Source of the DNA: Pseudomonadota bacterium
Lineage (GTDB): Bacteria > Pseudomonadota > Alphaproteobacteria > Micropepsales > Micropepsaceae
Reading direction: 5' to 3'
DNA: 7,564 nucleotides
Assembly: GCA_021808875.1 (NCBI GenBank)
Contig: JAKBAU010000176.1
Coordinates: 1-7,564 of the forward strand
Each line of letters starts with the position of its first letter. The first letter of the stretch is position 1. A program made the translations under genes and the position numbers. The notes under the pieces were generated by a model. It was not told the DNA's origin. It was given only the letters and a program-made list of their open reading frames with translations, and ran no database searches. This document shows, in pieces, positions 1 to 5,747 of this stretch.

Positions 1-1470
1 CTCTTCGCTGCTCGAACAGTCGCTGCCATCCTTGGTCGTCACCTGAGCGCTGAGATCCTGACCCTGATTGCTGGTCGACACGCTGATCGTGGCCGGCTGC
101 GGCTCGTTGAGGCTGTGCGTCGCTTCACCGCTCGCCGGCGTCTGTCCGCTGAGGCTGCCATCGCCGTGCAGATAGAAACGTTGCGCCTGTGCCTGCGGAT
201 TTGGCCAATCGCTGCTGGTGGCGTAGCGTTCGATGCCGAACAGGCCATATCCCTGCACGTACTGGGTGACGTTTGGCATCTGCGCGGCGCCGGTGTTCAT
301 GCCCTTGAGATACTGATCGAACCACTGCAGGAGCAGGGACTCAGCGTCGGGAGCGCCGGTGTTGAAGATGTTGTTGTGGTTGCTCAAGGAATCGAGGATG
401 GCTTGCACATGCGCCCCCGGCAGGATGAGCAGCTTGGTCGTAACATGATTTTTCAGCTGTTCGTAGAGCAGGGGCTCGTCGCGCTGAAAGAGGTCATTGC
501 TGCCGCCGACGATGAAGGTCGGCACCTGAATCTTGTCGGCATTTTCCAGCGCCGAGCGGCCGGCCCAGAAATCGCCATCGTCGGTGGCGTAGCCGGTGAC
601 CCCGCCGAGTGCCTTCTGGATCGTCGGAATATACCAGTCCTGGATCGCCTGCACATGCTGCTGATTGTCAGCGGCGATGAGCGGGGCGTACTGCGGATAA
701 TTGCTCTCAGCGGCGCCATTGGCAACGCTCAGGTTCTGGGTCAGGGTCATCCATGTGCTGATGAAATTGGCGTTGAGCAGGCCCCCTGGCGCCACCGTTG
801 CGCGATAGGGATCGCCCATCGGCACTTCCGCGAACACCGCCTTGACCGCTGGATTCTGCTGCTCGGCGGTCAACAGGCTGGTGATGCCGAGATAGGAAGT
901 TCCGGCGAGGCCAAGATGGCCGTCGAACCAGGGCTGCTGCGTCACCCAGTTCACCGTGTCGCCATAGGCCGCCTGCTCGGCCGGGCCGATCAACTGCGTC
1001 ACGCCGGAGGACATGCCGCTACCGAGGACGTCGACGGCGACGCTGACATAGCCGCGTTCGATCATGAACTTGTCTTCGCCACCGATGATTAAGGTGGTGC
1101 TGCTCGGTGCGATACCACCGATCAGTTCACCGAGATCGATGCGATACGCCGTCTGCGTCAGAATCGCCGGAAAGCGCCCGGCGATGGGCTGTCCCATGGC
1201 GTCGGCCGGCACCGAGACGAGCACCGCCAGATGATCGCCCGAACTCGTCGTGATGAACTGCAGGGGCAGGGTCACCGCATTGGGATAATCGGCTGGGCGC
1301 GTATAATTATGCCATTGCGCACCGCTGTTGCTGGTGATCGCCGGGTTGGCCGTGCTCGGGCTGTTGCGTGTTCCGAGGGTGGTGGTGTCGCTGGCGAAAC
1401 TGGCGGCGGCCATAGTGCTGGCGACGACCAGACAGGCCACGGACAGCCAGCGTCCTTGTTGGCTCGACAT
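1..1470 (-). CDS. Secreted CocE/NonD-family alpha/beta hydrolase (3' end beyond window)
   Basis: Family members are serine hydrolases (peptidase S15 / cocaine-esterase type) acting on esters, amides or Xaa-Pro peptides; the substrate here is unknown. The frame is open for 490 codons to the left edge, so the C-terminus is missing. Residues 1-26 look like a signal peptide: Arg7, a hydrophobic stretch at 9-23, and a likely cut after Ala26 (SFA|SD), which implies export. The core alpha/beta-hydrolase domain spans roughly 60-360. The nucleophile motif GTSYLG places Ser192; the acid is probably Asp326 (GGSNDLF) and the base His354 (PGAHVQA). The 28-residue Asp-His spacing matches that of the Rhodococcus cocaine esterase as I recall it. 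From about residue 390 the beta-rich C-terminal domain begins and is truncated. The start has a strong AAGGAG seven bases upstream (1478-1483). It is divergent from an AraC regulator, its likely controller. The family call is firm; the substrate is not. Confidence 0.9.
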   Translation of the reverse strand, partial: MSSQQGRWLSVACLVVASTMAAASFASDTTTLGTRNSPSTANPAITSNSGAQWHNYTRPADYPNAVTLPLQFITTSSGDHLAVLVSVPADAMGQPIAGRFPAILTQTAYRIDLGELIGGIAPSSTTLIIGGEDKFMIERGYVSVAVDVLGSGMSSGVTQLIGPAEQAAYGDTVNWVTQQPWFDGHLGLAGTSYLGITSLLTAEQQNPAVKAVFAEVPMGDPYRATVAPGGLLNANFISTWMTLTQNLSVANGAAESNYPQYAPLIAADNQQHVQAIQDWYIPTIQKALGGVTGYATDDGDFWAGRSALENADKIQVPTFIVGGSNDLFQRDEPLLYEQLKNHVTTKLLILPGAHVQAILDSLSNHNNIFNTGAPDAESLLLQWFDQYLKGMNTGAAQMPNVTQYVQGYGLFGIERYATSSDWPNPQAQAQRFYLHGDGSLSGQTPASGEATHSLNEPQPATISVSTSNQGQDLSAQVTTKDGSDCSSSEE

Positions 1471-1539
1471 GGTGAGACTCCTTGAAAAGAGAATACCGGC
1501 GTCGTGGAATCTTCTGCCCACGTACTTGCCGTGCCGCCG

Positions 1540-1568
1540 AATATGATAGTCTGTCAGACAGAAGCCAA
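1540..1568 (-). promoter_or_regulatory. Candidate sigma70 promoter of the secreted hydrolase gene
   Basis: On the minus strand TTGGCT (1563-1568) matches the -35 consensus at four of six bases and CATATT (1540-1545) matches the -10 at four of six, with an ideal 17-base spacer. Transcription would start near 1533 and leave a leader of about 60 bases before the ATG at 1470. The boxes are only moderate, which fits a promoter helped by an activator. This is inferred from sequence alone. Confidence 0.45.
1550..1562. promoter_or_regulatory. Perfect 13-bp inverted repeat, candidate operator
   Basis: TCTGTCAGACAGA is a perfect dyad: two six-base arms around a central A. It lies wholly inside the spacer of the candidate hydrolase promoter and touches its -35 box, so a bound protein there would block RNA polymerase. 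Symmetric sites of this kind suit dimeric repressors of the TetR or similar type better than AraC proteins, which usually bind direct repeats. The binding protein is unknown. Confidence 0.45.
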
Positions 1569-1640
1569 CCCCCGTTTCAGACCCGAGCGGCCCCATTTTC
1601 GGACATCTCCAGGTACGGGCGACTGGCCATGGTCTTTCCC

Positions 1641-1645
1641 GGAGG
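1641..1645 (+). promoter_or_regulatory. Ribosome binding site fixing the AraC-family start
   Basis: GGAGG stands seven bases before the ATG at 1653. It decides the start, because the frame stays open upstream to 1482 with another ATG at 1629, and neither of those has a comparable site. A second in-frame ATG follows directly at 1656. Confidence 0.7.
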
Positions 1646-1652
1646 CACAAGG

Positions 1653-2723
1653 ATGATGTCCCAAGCTCAGTTGTCGACGCCGGCCGGCGTCATTCATGCA
1701 TCCATGGTCGAAATCTTTCTGCGCCTTTGCGCCGATGCCGGCATCGAGCGCGACCATCTGCTCAGCACGGCGCGCTTGCGTGAAAAGGATCTCGCACCCG
1801 ACTCGGCCTGGGTGCATCGCGATCTGTTCGAGCGCCTGTTCCTGGCCAGCCTGACACACTGGCAGGATCCCCTCCTCGGGCTGCATCTCGGACAAGGTCT
1901 ACCGCTGATGGAGATCGGCCTACTCGGCTTTCTCGGCATGAGCAGTCCGAGCATCCTCGATCTGTTCACCACCTTGCAGAACTACGGTCGACTTGTCTCC
2001 GACATTCCGCAGAGCTATTTGCGGCATGAACCGGGCCGGGTGCTCTGGGGCATCGACTTCAGCTACCAGAACGACGATCTGCTGCGCCACAGCAGAGAGT
2101 GGATGCTGGTCGCCTGCGCCCGGCTCATCCACCGCCTCGATCCACATGCCCTGCTCGCGGTGCACCTGCATCACGCCGCTTATCCGCAGACGCAGGCGCC
2201 GCACCCCGACTACGCCCGTTGCTTTCTCTGCCCGGTGCGCTTCGAGCAGCCCGAGTCGGCTCTCGTGCTCGATCCCGTGCGCTTCAAGCGTCCCGCGCAT
2301 CTCGAACATATCCGGGTCTTTCAGGCGCTCAGCCAGGAGGCCCGCACCCAGCTCGAACAGAGCCCGAGCGCGGAGGCGATGGACTTCATACTGCAGTTGC
2401 GCCCCCTGATCGAGCGTGCGCTCGATCAGGGCCTGTGCACACAGGCTCGGCTGTGCACTGAACTGGGTATCAGCGAACGTCAGCTGCACCGCCGCCTGCA
2501 ACAGCACGGCGAGAGCTATCAGAGCCTGCTCGACCGCATCCGCCTGGAGCGCTTGCAGCGCCTGATGCGCCCCGAGAGCAGCCTGTACGAGCTTGCCGAG
2601 CAGCTCGGCTTCAGCAGTCAAAAGTCGCTGTCACGCTGGTATCTCGCGCGCACCGGCCACACCCTGGGTCGCTATCGCCGCGAGCGCCTCTCTCAAGCGC
2701 CGGACAACGCTTCTTCCGCATAG
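1653..2723 (+). CDS. AraC-family transcriptional regulator with arabinose-binding-type N-terminal domain
   Basis: A DNA-binding regulator of 356 residues, the usual size for this subgroup. Residues from about 15 to 205 resemble the Arabinose_bd-type sensor domain (OruR/ArgR-like AraC proteins), including the stretch GLLGFLGMSSPSILD. The C-terminal AraC domain covers roughly 255-345 with two helix-turn-helix units: one near 263-285 (LGISERQLHRRLQ) and one near 309-335 (LYELAEQLGFSSQKSLSRW). No membrane segment is seen, so it is cytoplasmic. The start at 1653 is chosen for its GGAGG site; upstream in-frame codons from 1482 give a basic, non-family extension. It diverges from the secreted hydrolase, and regulators of this type often control an adjacent divergent catabolic gene; that link is inferred. 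Its last 31 bases overlap the convergent WYL regulator gene. The inducer is unknown. Confidence 0.92.
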   Translation: MMSQAQLSTPAGVIHASMVEIFLRLCADAGIERDHLLSTARLREKDLAPDSAWVHRDLFERLFLASLTHWQDPLLGLHLGQGLPLMEIGLLGFLGMSSPSILDLFTTLQNYGRLVSDIPQSYLRHEPGRVLWGIDFSYQNDDLLRHSREWMLVACARLIHRLDPHALLAVHLHHAAYPQTQAPHPDYARCFLCPVRFEQPESALVLDPVRFKRPAHLEHIRVFQALSQEARTQLEQSPSAEAMDFILQLRPLIERALDQGLCTQARLCTELGISERQLHRRLQQHGESYQSLLDRIRLERLQRLMRPESSLYELAEQLGFSSQKSLSRWYLARTGHTLGRYRRERLSQAPDNASSA

Positions 2724-3718
2724 CGAGCGAGACTGGCACGCAGATCGGCGGCGATTTCGGCGCGTAGTGACGCCGGTGCGAGAACGCAAAGAGAAGGGCC
2801 TTGCGATAGCAACCACCACTTCAGCTGCCACGTCAGGGGCAGATGCGCCGACACTTCATAGCCCGCCGCCGCCGCGTTCATCTGCATGTCGACGGCCATA
2901 GGACTCTCGCGCAAGATGGCGGCGAGTTCGGCATCGACCCATAGACGCAGTTCGATGTCCTCCGCCGACCCAAAATGCATCTTGCCGGCGGCGATGAAAG
3001 CGTCAACGCTGAACCCCGCCGGCCGCCTCAGCTTTTCGTCGAGAACCTGCGCCTTGCGACAGCGATGCAGGGCATAGATGCGAACGTCTTCGTAGTCAAA
3101 AGCACAGGCGACCAAGTAGAGCACGGGGCCACGCTGGACCAGTGCCAGTGGATGCAGACGCAGACTCGAAATGCGCTCCTGGCCAAGACGCTGGTAGTCG
3201 ACGTCGACTTGGCGCTCGTGCATGACCGCGTCCTGGATCTTCTCCAGCACCTCGTCGTCGACCTCGGGCGCCATGGTCGTCATGGCCGGATGCACGACGC
3301 GCACCTTGTCACTCCAGCGCGCCGCGACATTGTCACCCTCGATCTGCGCCAGGACGTTCGTGGCGTGCTTGATCTGCGGTTCCAGCACCTGCCGGACCGA
3401 CGCCGGCAGCAAGGGCTGCAGGTAGGCCTCGACCATCTTCATGGTCATGGCGCTGGATACCGACATACCCGGAATATTGAAATCGGCATCCGTCCGCCAG
3501 CGCCATCCATAGGGCGCCGACCGATCATTGCAGTCGAGGGGGAAGCAGCAACTCAGATGTACCAGATCGCGCTGTACCGTGCGCACATCGACGACGTAAC
3601 CGCTTTCCTCGAGTTTACGGTGCAGTTCGCTGACGGCGATGCCCGAGCCGCGTCGCGGCAGCATCGAGAGCATGCTCCATTGCCGCAACAAGGTCTCCCC
3701 ACTGGCTTTTTTTGGCAT
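2693..3718 (-). CDS. WYL-domain transcriptional regulator (YafY/DeoR-like)
   Basis: A 341-residue cytoplasmic regulator. An N-terminal winged helix-turn-helix spans about 9-56, with the recognition segment VDVRTVQRDLVHL near 43-55. A middle linker follows, then the WYL domain around 168-240, including LHPLALVQRGPVLYLVACAFD and IYALHRCRKAQVLDE. A C-terminal WCX-like part ends the protein (WQLKWWLLSQGPSLCVLAP). The name-giving Trp-Tyr-Leu reads Leu-Tyr-Leu here (200-202). WYL domains usually sense a ligand, often a nucleotide or nucleic acid. The start at ATG 3718 is preceded by AGAGAGGGG; a GTG at 3736 would add six residues. It is the last gene of a three-gene operon, 42 bases after the permease stop, and may autoregulate that operon. 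Its 3' end overlaps the convergent AraC gene. The family is certain; target and ligand are unknown. Confidence 0.92.
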   Translation of the reverse strand: MPKKASGETLLRQWSMLSMLPRRGSGIAVSELHRKLEESGYVVDVRTVQRDLVHLSCCFPLDCNDRSAPYGWRWRTDADFNIPGMSVSSAMTMKMVEAYLQPLLPASVRQVLEPQIKHATNVLAQIEGDNVAARWSDKVRVVHPAMTTMAPEVDDEVLEKIQDAVMHERQVDVDYQRLGQERISSLRLHPLALVQRGPVLYLVACAFDYEDVRIYALHRCRKAQVLDEKLRRPAGFSVDAFIAAGKMHFGSAEDIELRLWVDAELAAILRESPMAVDMQMNAAAAGYEVSAHLPLTWQLKWWLLSQGPSLCVLAPASLRAEIAADLRASLARYAEEALSGA

Positions 3719-3760
3719 AGCCCCTCTCTTGAACACGTCATCGCCTGTCGCCGCAACGGC

Positions 3761-4531
3761 TCACAAGCCAAGGAGATGATAACTGGTACCGAAGAACCAC
3801 AGGGTGGTCAACGAAGAAAACGCGAGGATGGCTCGACGCAGCACCTGCTGTGGCAGGCGTCGCGCCAAGGTCGGCCCGACCCAGCCGCCGATGATGGCAA
3901 AAACGATCATCGGCGCCGCCACCTTCCAGTCGACGTGATGGGTGACGATGAAGACGATGCTGGCCATGAGGTTGATCATGGCGGAGAACAGGGTCTTCAG
4001 GCCATTCAAAACGTGCAGGTCCTCAACACCAAAAAGGCTGAAAATGGCGAGCAGGAGTATGCCAAGACCACCGCCAAAATAACCGCCGTAGAGGCTGACG
4101 AAGAACTGCGCCCAGAGGATATGACGCGGCTGGATGTGTACGTGCCGTTGCAAGACGACGATGATGCGTTTGCCGCCCATGAAGATGAGCGTAGCGATGA
4201 GCAGCAGCCAGGGGATGAGGTGATTGAACAGGGTCTCTGTCGTCGACAGCAGCAAGGCGGCGCCGAGCACGCCGCCGAGAAAGCTGACCAGCAGCAAAGG
4301 CAGGATGCCAGGAATCCTGGTTTCCTGGCGGATGTCTTTTCTGTACGCCCAGGCGCTCGACAGGGAGCCTGGCAGCAAAGCGACGGTGCTGCTGGCATTG
4401 GCCATGATCGGCAAAACGCCTATCCACAAAAGCGCCGGAAAGGTGAAAAAACTACCACCACCGGCCACCGAATTGATCAGGCCACCAAGAAATGCAGCAA
4501 GCATCGGTAACACTAAAGATAAATGGCTCAT
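3761..4531 (-). CDS. TauE/SafE-family membrane permease (putative sulfite/organic anion exporter)
   Basis: An integral inner-membrane protein of 256 residues, typical for the TauE/SafE (formerly DUF81) family. It has about eight hydrophobic segments arranged as two similar halves. Each half has a glycine-rich motif: GGGSFFTFPALLWIGV at 24-39 and YGGYFGGGLGILLLA at 148-162. Characterised members export sulfite, sulfoacetate or other small anions, but many are untested, so the substrate is only a guess. The gene begins ten bases after the stop of the dehydrogenase gene and lacks a clear Shine-Dalgarno sequence, which points to translational coupling. The WYL regulator follows 42 bases downstream. 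The pairing with a hydroxyacid dehydrogenase suggests it exports a product or toxic by-product of that enzyme; this is inference. The family call is strong, the substrate call weak. Confidence 0.9.
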   Translation of the reverse strand: MSHLSLVLPMLAAFLGGLINSVAGGGSFFTFPALLWIGVLPIMANASSTVALLPGSLSSAWAYRKDIRQETRIPGILPLLLVSFLGGVLGAALLLSTTETLFNHLIPWLLLIATLIFMGGKRIIVVLQRHVHIQPRHILWAQFFVSLYGGYFGGGLGILLLAIFSLFGVEDLHVLNGLKTLFSAMINLMASIVFIVTHHVDWKVAAPMIVFAIIGGWVGPTLARRLPQQVLRRAILAFSSLTTLWFFGTSYHLLGL

Positions 4532-4541
4532 GCGGTATCGT

Positions 4542-5477
4542 TCAAAGGGGCGGGTGTTTCATTTCAATGGCGCGTTTTTCATAACATTTATGCATCATCG
4601 TCGCGTCTTCATCGCCATGTCCATCGCGTAAAGCCGATTCAAAGACATCGCGCGCCACACGGTGCAAAGGACAGGGGAGTTCGCGCGCCTCGAATTGTTC
4701 GATGGCATAGGACAAATCCTTGACCATCTGACGGATCTTGACCCGCACGGCGTAGTCGCCCTGCAGCATGAAGCGCGCTTCGCGCAGACCGCGTGCCGAA
4801 AACGGCGCCGTCGCCGCCATGATATTCATGCGCTTGTCGATGTCCATATCACCAGCGCGCAGTAGTGCGACGATCTCGGCCATGGCGATGTACTCGATGC
4901 CGAGTTTGCCGTTGATGATCAGCTTTTCCGACATACCGTCGAGCGCGTCACCGGCGTGATGAATCTTGCTGCCCATCGCCTGCACCACCGGAGCGATGAC
5001 CGTCATCACGTCACTGGCCGCTCCGACGATGAAAATCAAGGTCTTATTCTCAGCCTCAGGCAAAGATCCGGACATCGGCGCCGAAACAAAATCGATCTGG
5101 CGCTGACGGCACTGATCGGCCATGCGCTGGATATGCCGCGTCGACAGCGTCGCACACTCCATGGCGATGCTCGACGACGCCATGGCGTCGAGGGCACCGT
5201 TCGCCTCGTCCAGCCAGACGCTCTCCGCCGCCGCGTCATCCCAGACCATGGAGATGACCAGTTCGCTCGCCGCTGCCGCCGCGCGCGGCGTCGGTGCATA
5301 GCGGGCGCCACTGGCACACAGGGGCCAGCAAGCCTTGGCATCCACGTCCCATACGGTCAATTCATAACCCGCTTGCAATAACGATTGCGCCATGCGTCGC
5401 CCCATACTACCCATACCTAAAAGAGATATTTTGTGTATTTTTCGTTGCGACTGCAGAAGCCCGTCGATCGACATCAT
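4542..5477 (-). CDS. NAD(P)-binding beta-hydroxyacid dehydrogenase (3-hydroxyisobutyrate dehydrogenase-like)
   Basis: A 311-residue cytoplasmic oxidoreductase of the beta-hydroxyacid dehydrogenase superfamily, which interconverts beta-hydroxyacids and their semialdehydes. The Rossmann motif GMGSMGRRMAQSLLQAG sits at 21-37. The second strand ends WDVD (43-46) without the Arg of NADP-dependent members, which favours NAD. The substrate loop is SAPMSGS (132-138), a departure from the usual DAPVSGG. The catalytic Lys185 and Asn189 of the KxxxN motif are present, as is the C-terminal KD pair (253-254). The N-terminus is about 13 residues longer than usual before the first strand. AGAGGA (5486-5491) lies eight bases before the ATG at 5477; a second ATG follows at once. 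It is the first gene of an operon with a TauE/SafE permease and a WYL regulator. Substrates to consider are 3-hydroxyisobutyrate, tartronate semialdehyde and sulfolactaldehyde; the sequence does not choose among them. Confidence 0.9.
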   Translation of the reverse strand: MMSIDGLLQSQRKIHKISLLGMGSMGRRMAQSLLQAGYELTVWDVDAKACWPLCASGARYAPTPRAAAAASELVISMVWDDAAAESVWLDEANGALDAMASSSIAMECATLSTRHIQRMADQCRQRQIDFVSAPMSGSLPEAENKTLIFIVGAASDVMTVIAPVVQAMGSKIHHAGDALDGMSEKLIINGKLGIEYIAMAEIVALLRAGDMDIDKRMNIMAATAPFSARGLREARFMLQGDYAVRVKIRQMVKDLSYAIEQFEARELPCPLHRVARDVFESALRDGHGDEDATMMHKCYEKRAIEMKHPPL

Positions 5478-5506
5478 GACATGTTTCCTCTTGACTCAAT
5501 AAGCTC

Positions 5507-5534
5507 CGTATAACGCCGCGCATCATTGTGACAA
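5507..5534 (-). promoter_or_regulatory. Candidate sigma70 promoter of the dehydrogenase-permease-WYL operon
   Basis: On the minus strand TTGTCA (5529-5534) matches the -35 consensus at five of six bases, and TATACG (5507-5512) matches the -10 at four of six, with a 16-base spacer. Transcription would begin around 5500, leaving a leader of roughly 20-25 bases that holds the AGAGGA ribosome site. The position, just ahead of the first operon gene, supports the call. Confidence 0.5.
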
Positions 5535-5579
5535 TTTGATGAATGTTGCTGAAATTTATGCTGCGCGACGTCTCGGAAG

Positions 5580-5599
5580 ATCGGTTCCTGGAACTCGAT
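5580..5599. promoter_or_regulatory. Imperfect dyad upstream of the dehydrogenase operon, candidate operator
   Basis: The element contains a perfect 11-base repeat GTTCC-T-GGAAC (5584-5594). It extends outward as ATCG on the left (5580-5583) and CGAT on the right (5596-5599), with one unpaired T at 5595. It lies about 45 bases upstream of the candidate -35 box, a position that suits an activator. A loop of one base makes an RNA hairpin unlikely. The WYL regulator is an obvious but untested candidate to bind here. Confidence 0.3.
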
Positions 5600-5658
5600 A
5601 CATCGCTGCCTACGATAGGACTTTTCGGGAAAATGTCATGTGAGAGAAATTACATAGT

Positions 5659-5747
5659 CGCTCGCCCAGAGCGCCTTTTCTGGCGTCCCCCGCTCCTGGT
5701 GGGATGCGGCCGCGACCGCCGCCCACCCTGGACGATTCAGGTGGACG
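5659..5747 (-). terminator. Cluster of GC-rich stem-loops after the ATPase gene, possible transcription end
   Basis: Three potential stems follow the end of the ATPase gene on its own strand: arms 5740-5747/5720-5727 around the stop codon (eight pairs, one G-U), arms within 5701-5724 (GGG and GCGG against CCGC and CCC with a two-base internal loop), and CGCTC/GAGCG at 5659-5673. The first two share bases and exclude each other. None is followed by a U-run, so this is not a canonical intrinsic terminator; the order of genes only suggests that transcription should end here. Confidence 0.3.

Larger units (their letters stand above)
5478..5736. other. Intergenic region between the ABC exporter ATPase and the dehydrogenase operon
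   Basis: This 259-base spacer is the longest non-coding stretch. Its half near the dehydrogenase is more AT-rich and holds the candidate operon promoter, an imperfect dyad at 5580-5599 and a short symmetric element at 5622-5633 (TTTTC-GG-GAAAA). Its half near the ATPase stop is GC-rich with several stem-loops. I see no convincing small gene; a plus-strand frame from 5543 runs antisense into the ATPase gene, has no family features and looks spurious. Confidence 0.6.

Noticed and set aside
115..1092. Plus-strand open frame of 325 codons
   Set aside because: It lies opposite the secreted hydrolase, whose signal peptide and catalytic motifs are clear. The plus-strand product shows no recognisable domain, so it is a GC-rich shadow frame.
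1542..1547. TATGAT as a plus-strand -10 box for the AraC gene
   Set aside because: The hexamer is good, but no reasonable -35 box lies 15-19 bases upstream, and the same bases are better explained as part of the minus-strand promoter.
1482..1652. Longer N-terminus for the AraC regulator
   Set aside because: The extension is basic and unlike the family, overlaps the hydrolase ribosome site and promoter, and lacks its own ribosome site, while ATG 1653 has GGAGG at ideal spacing.
2975..4510. Plus-strand open frame of 511 codons
   Set aside because: It runs antisense across both the WYL regulator and the TauE/SafE permease, has no family motif, and is rich in charged residues and Gln as expected from the reverse of real codons.
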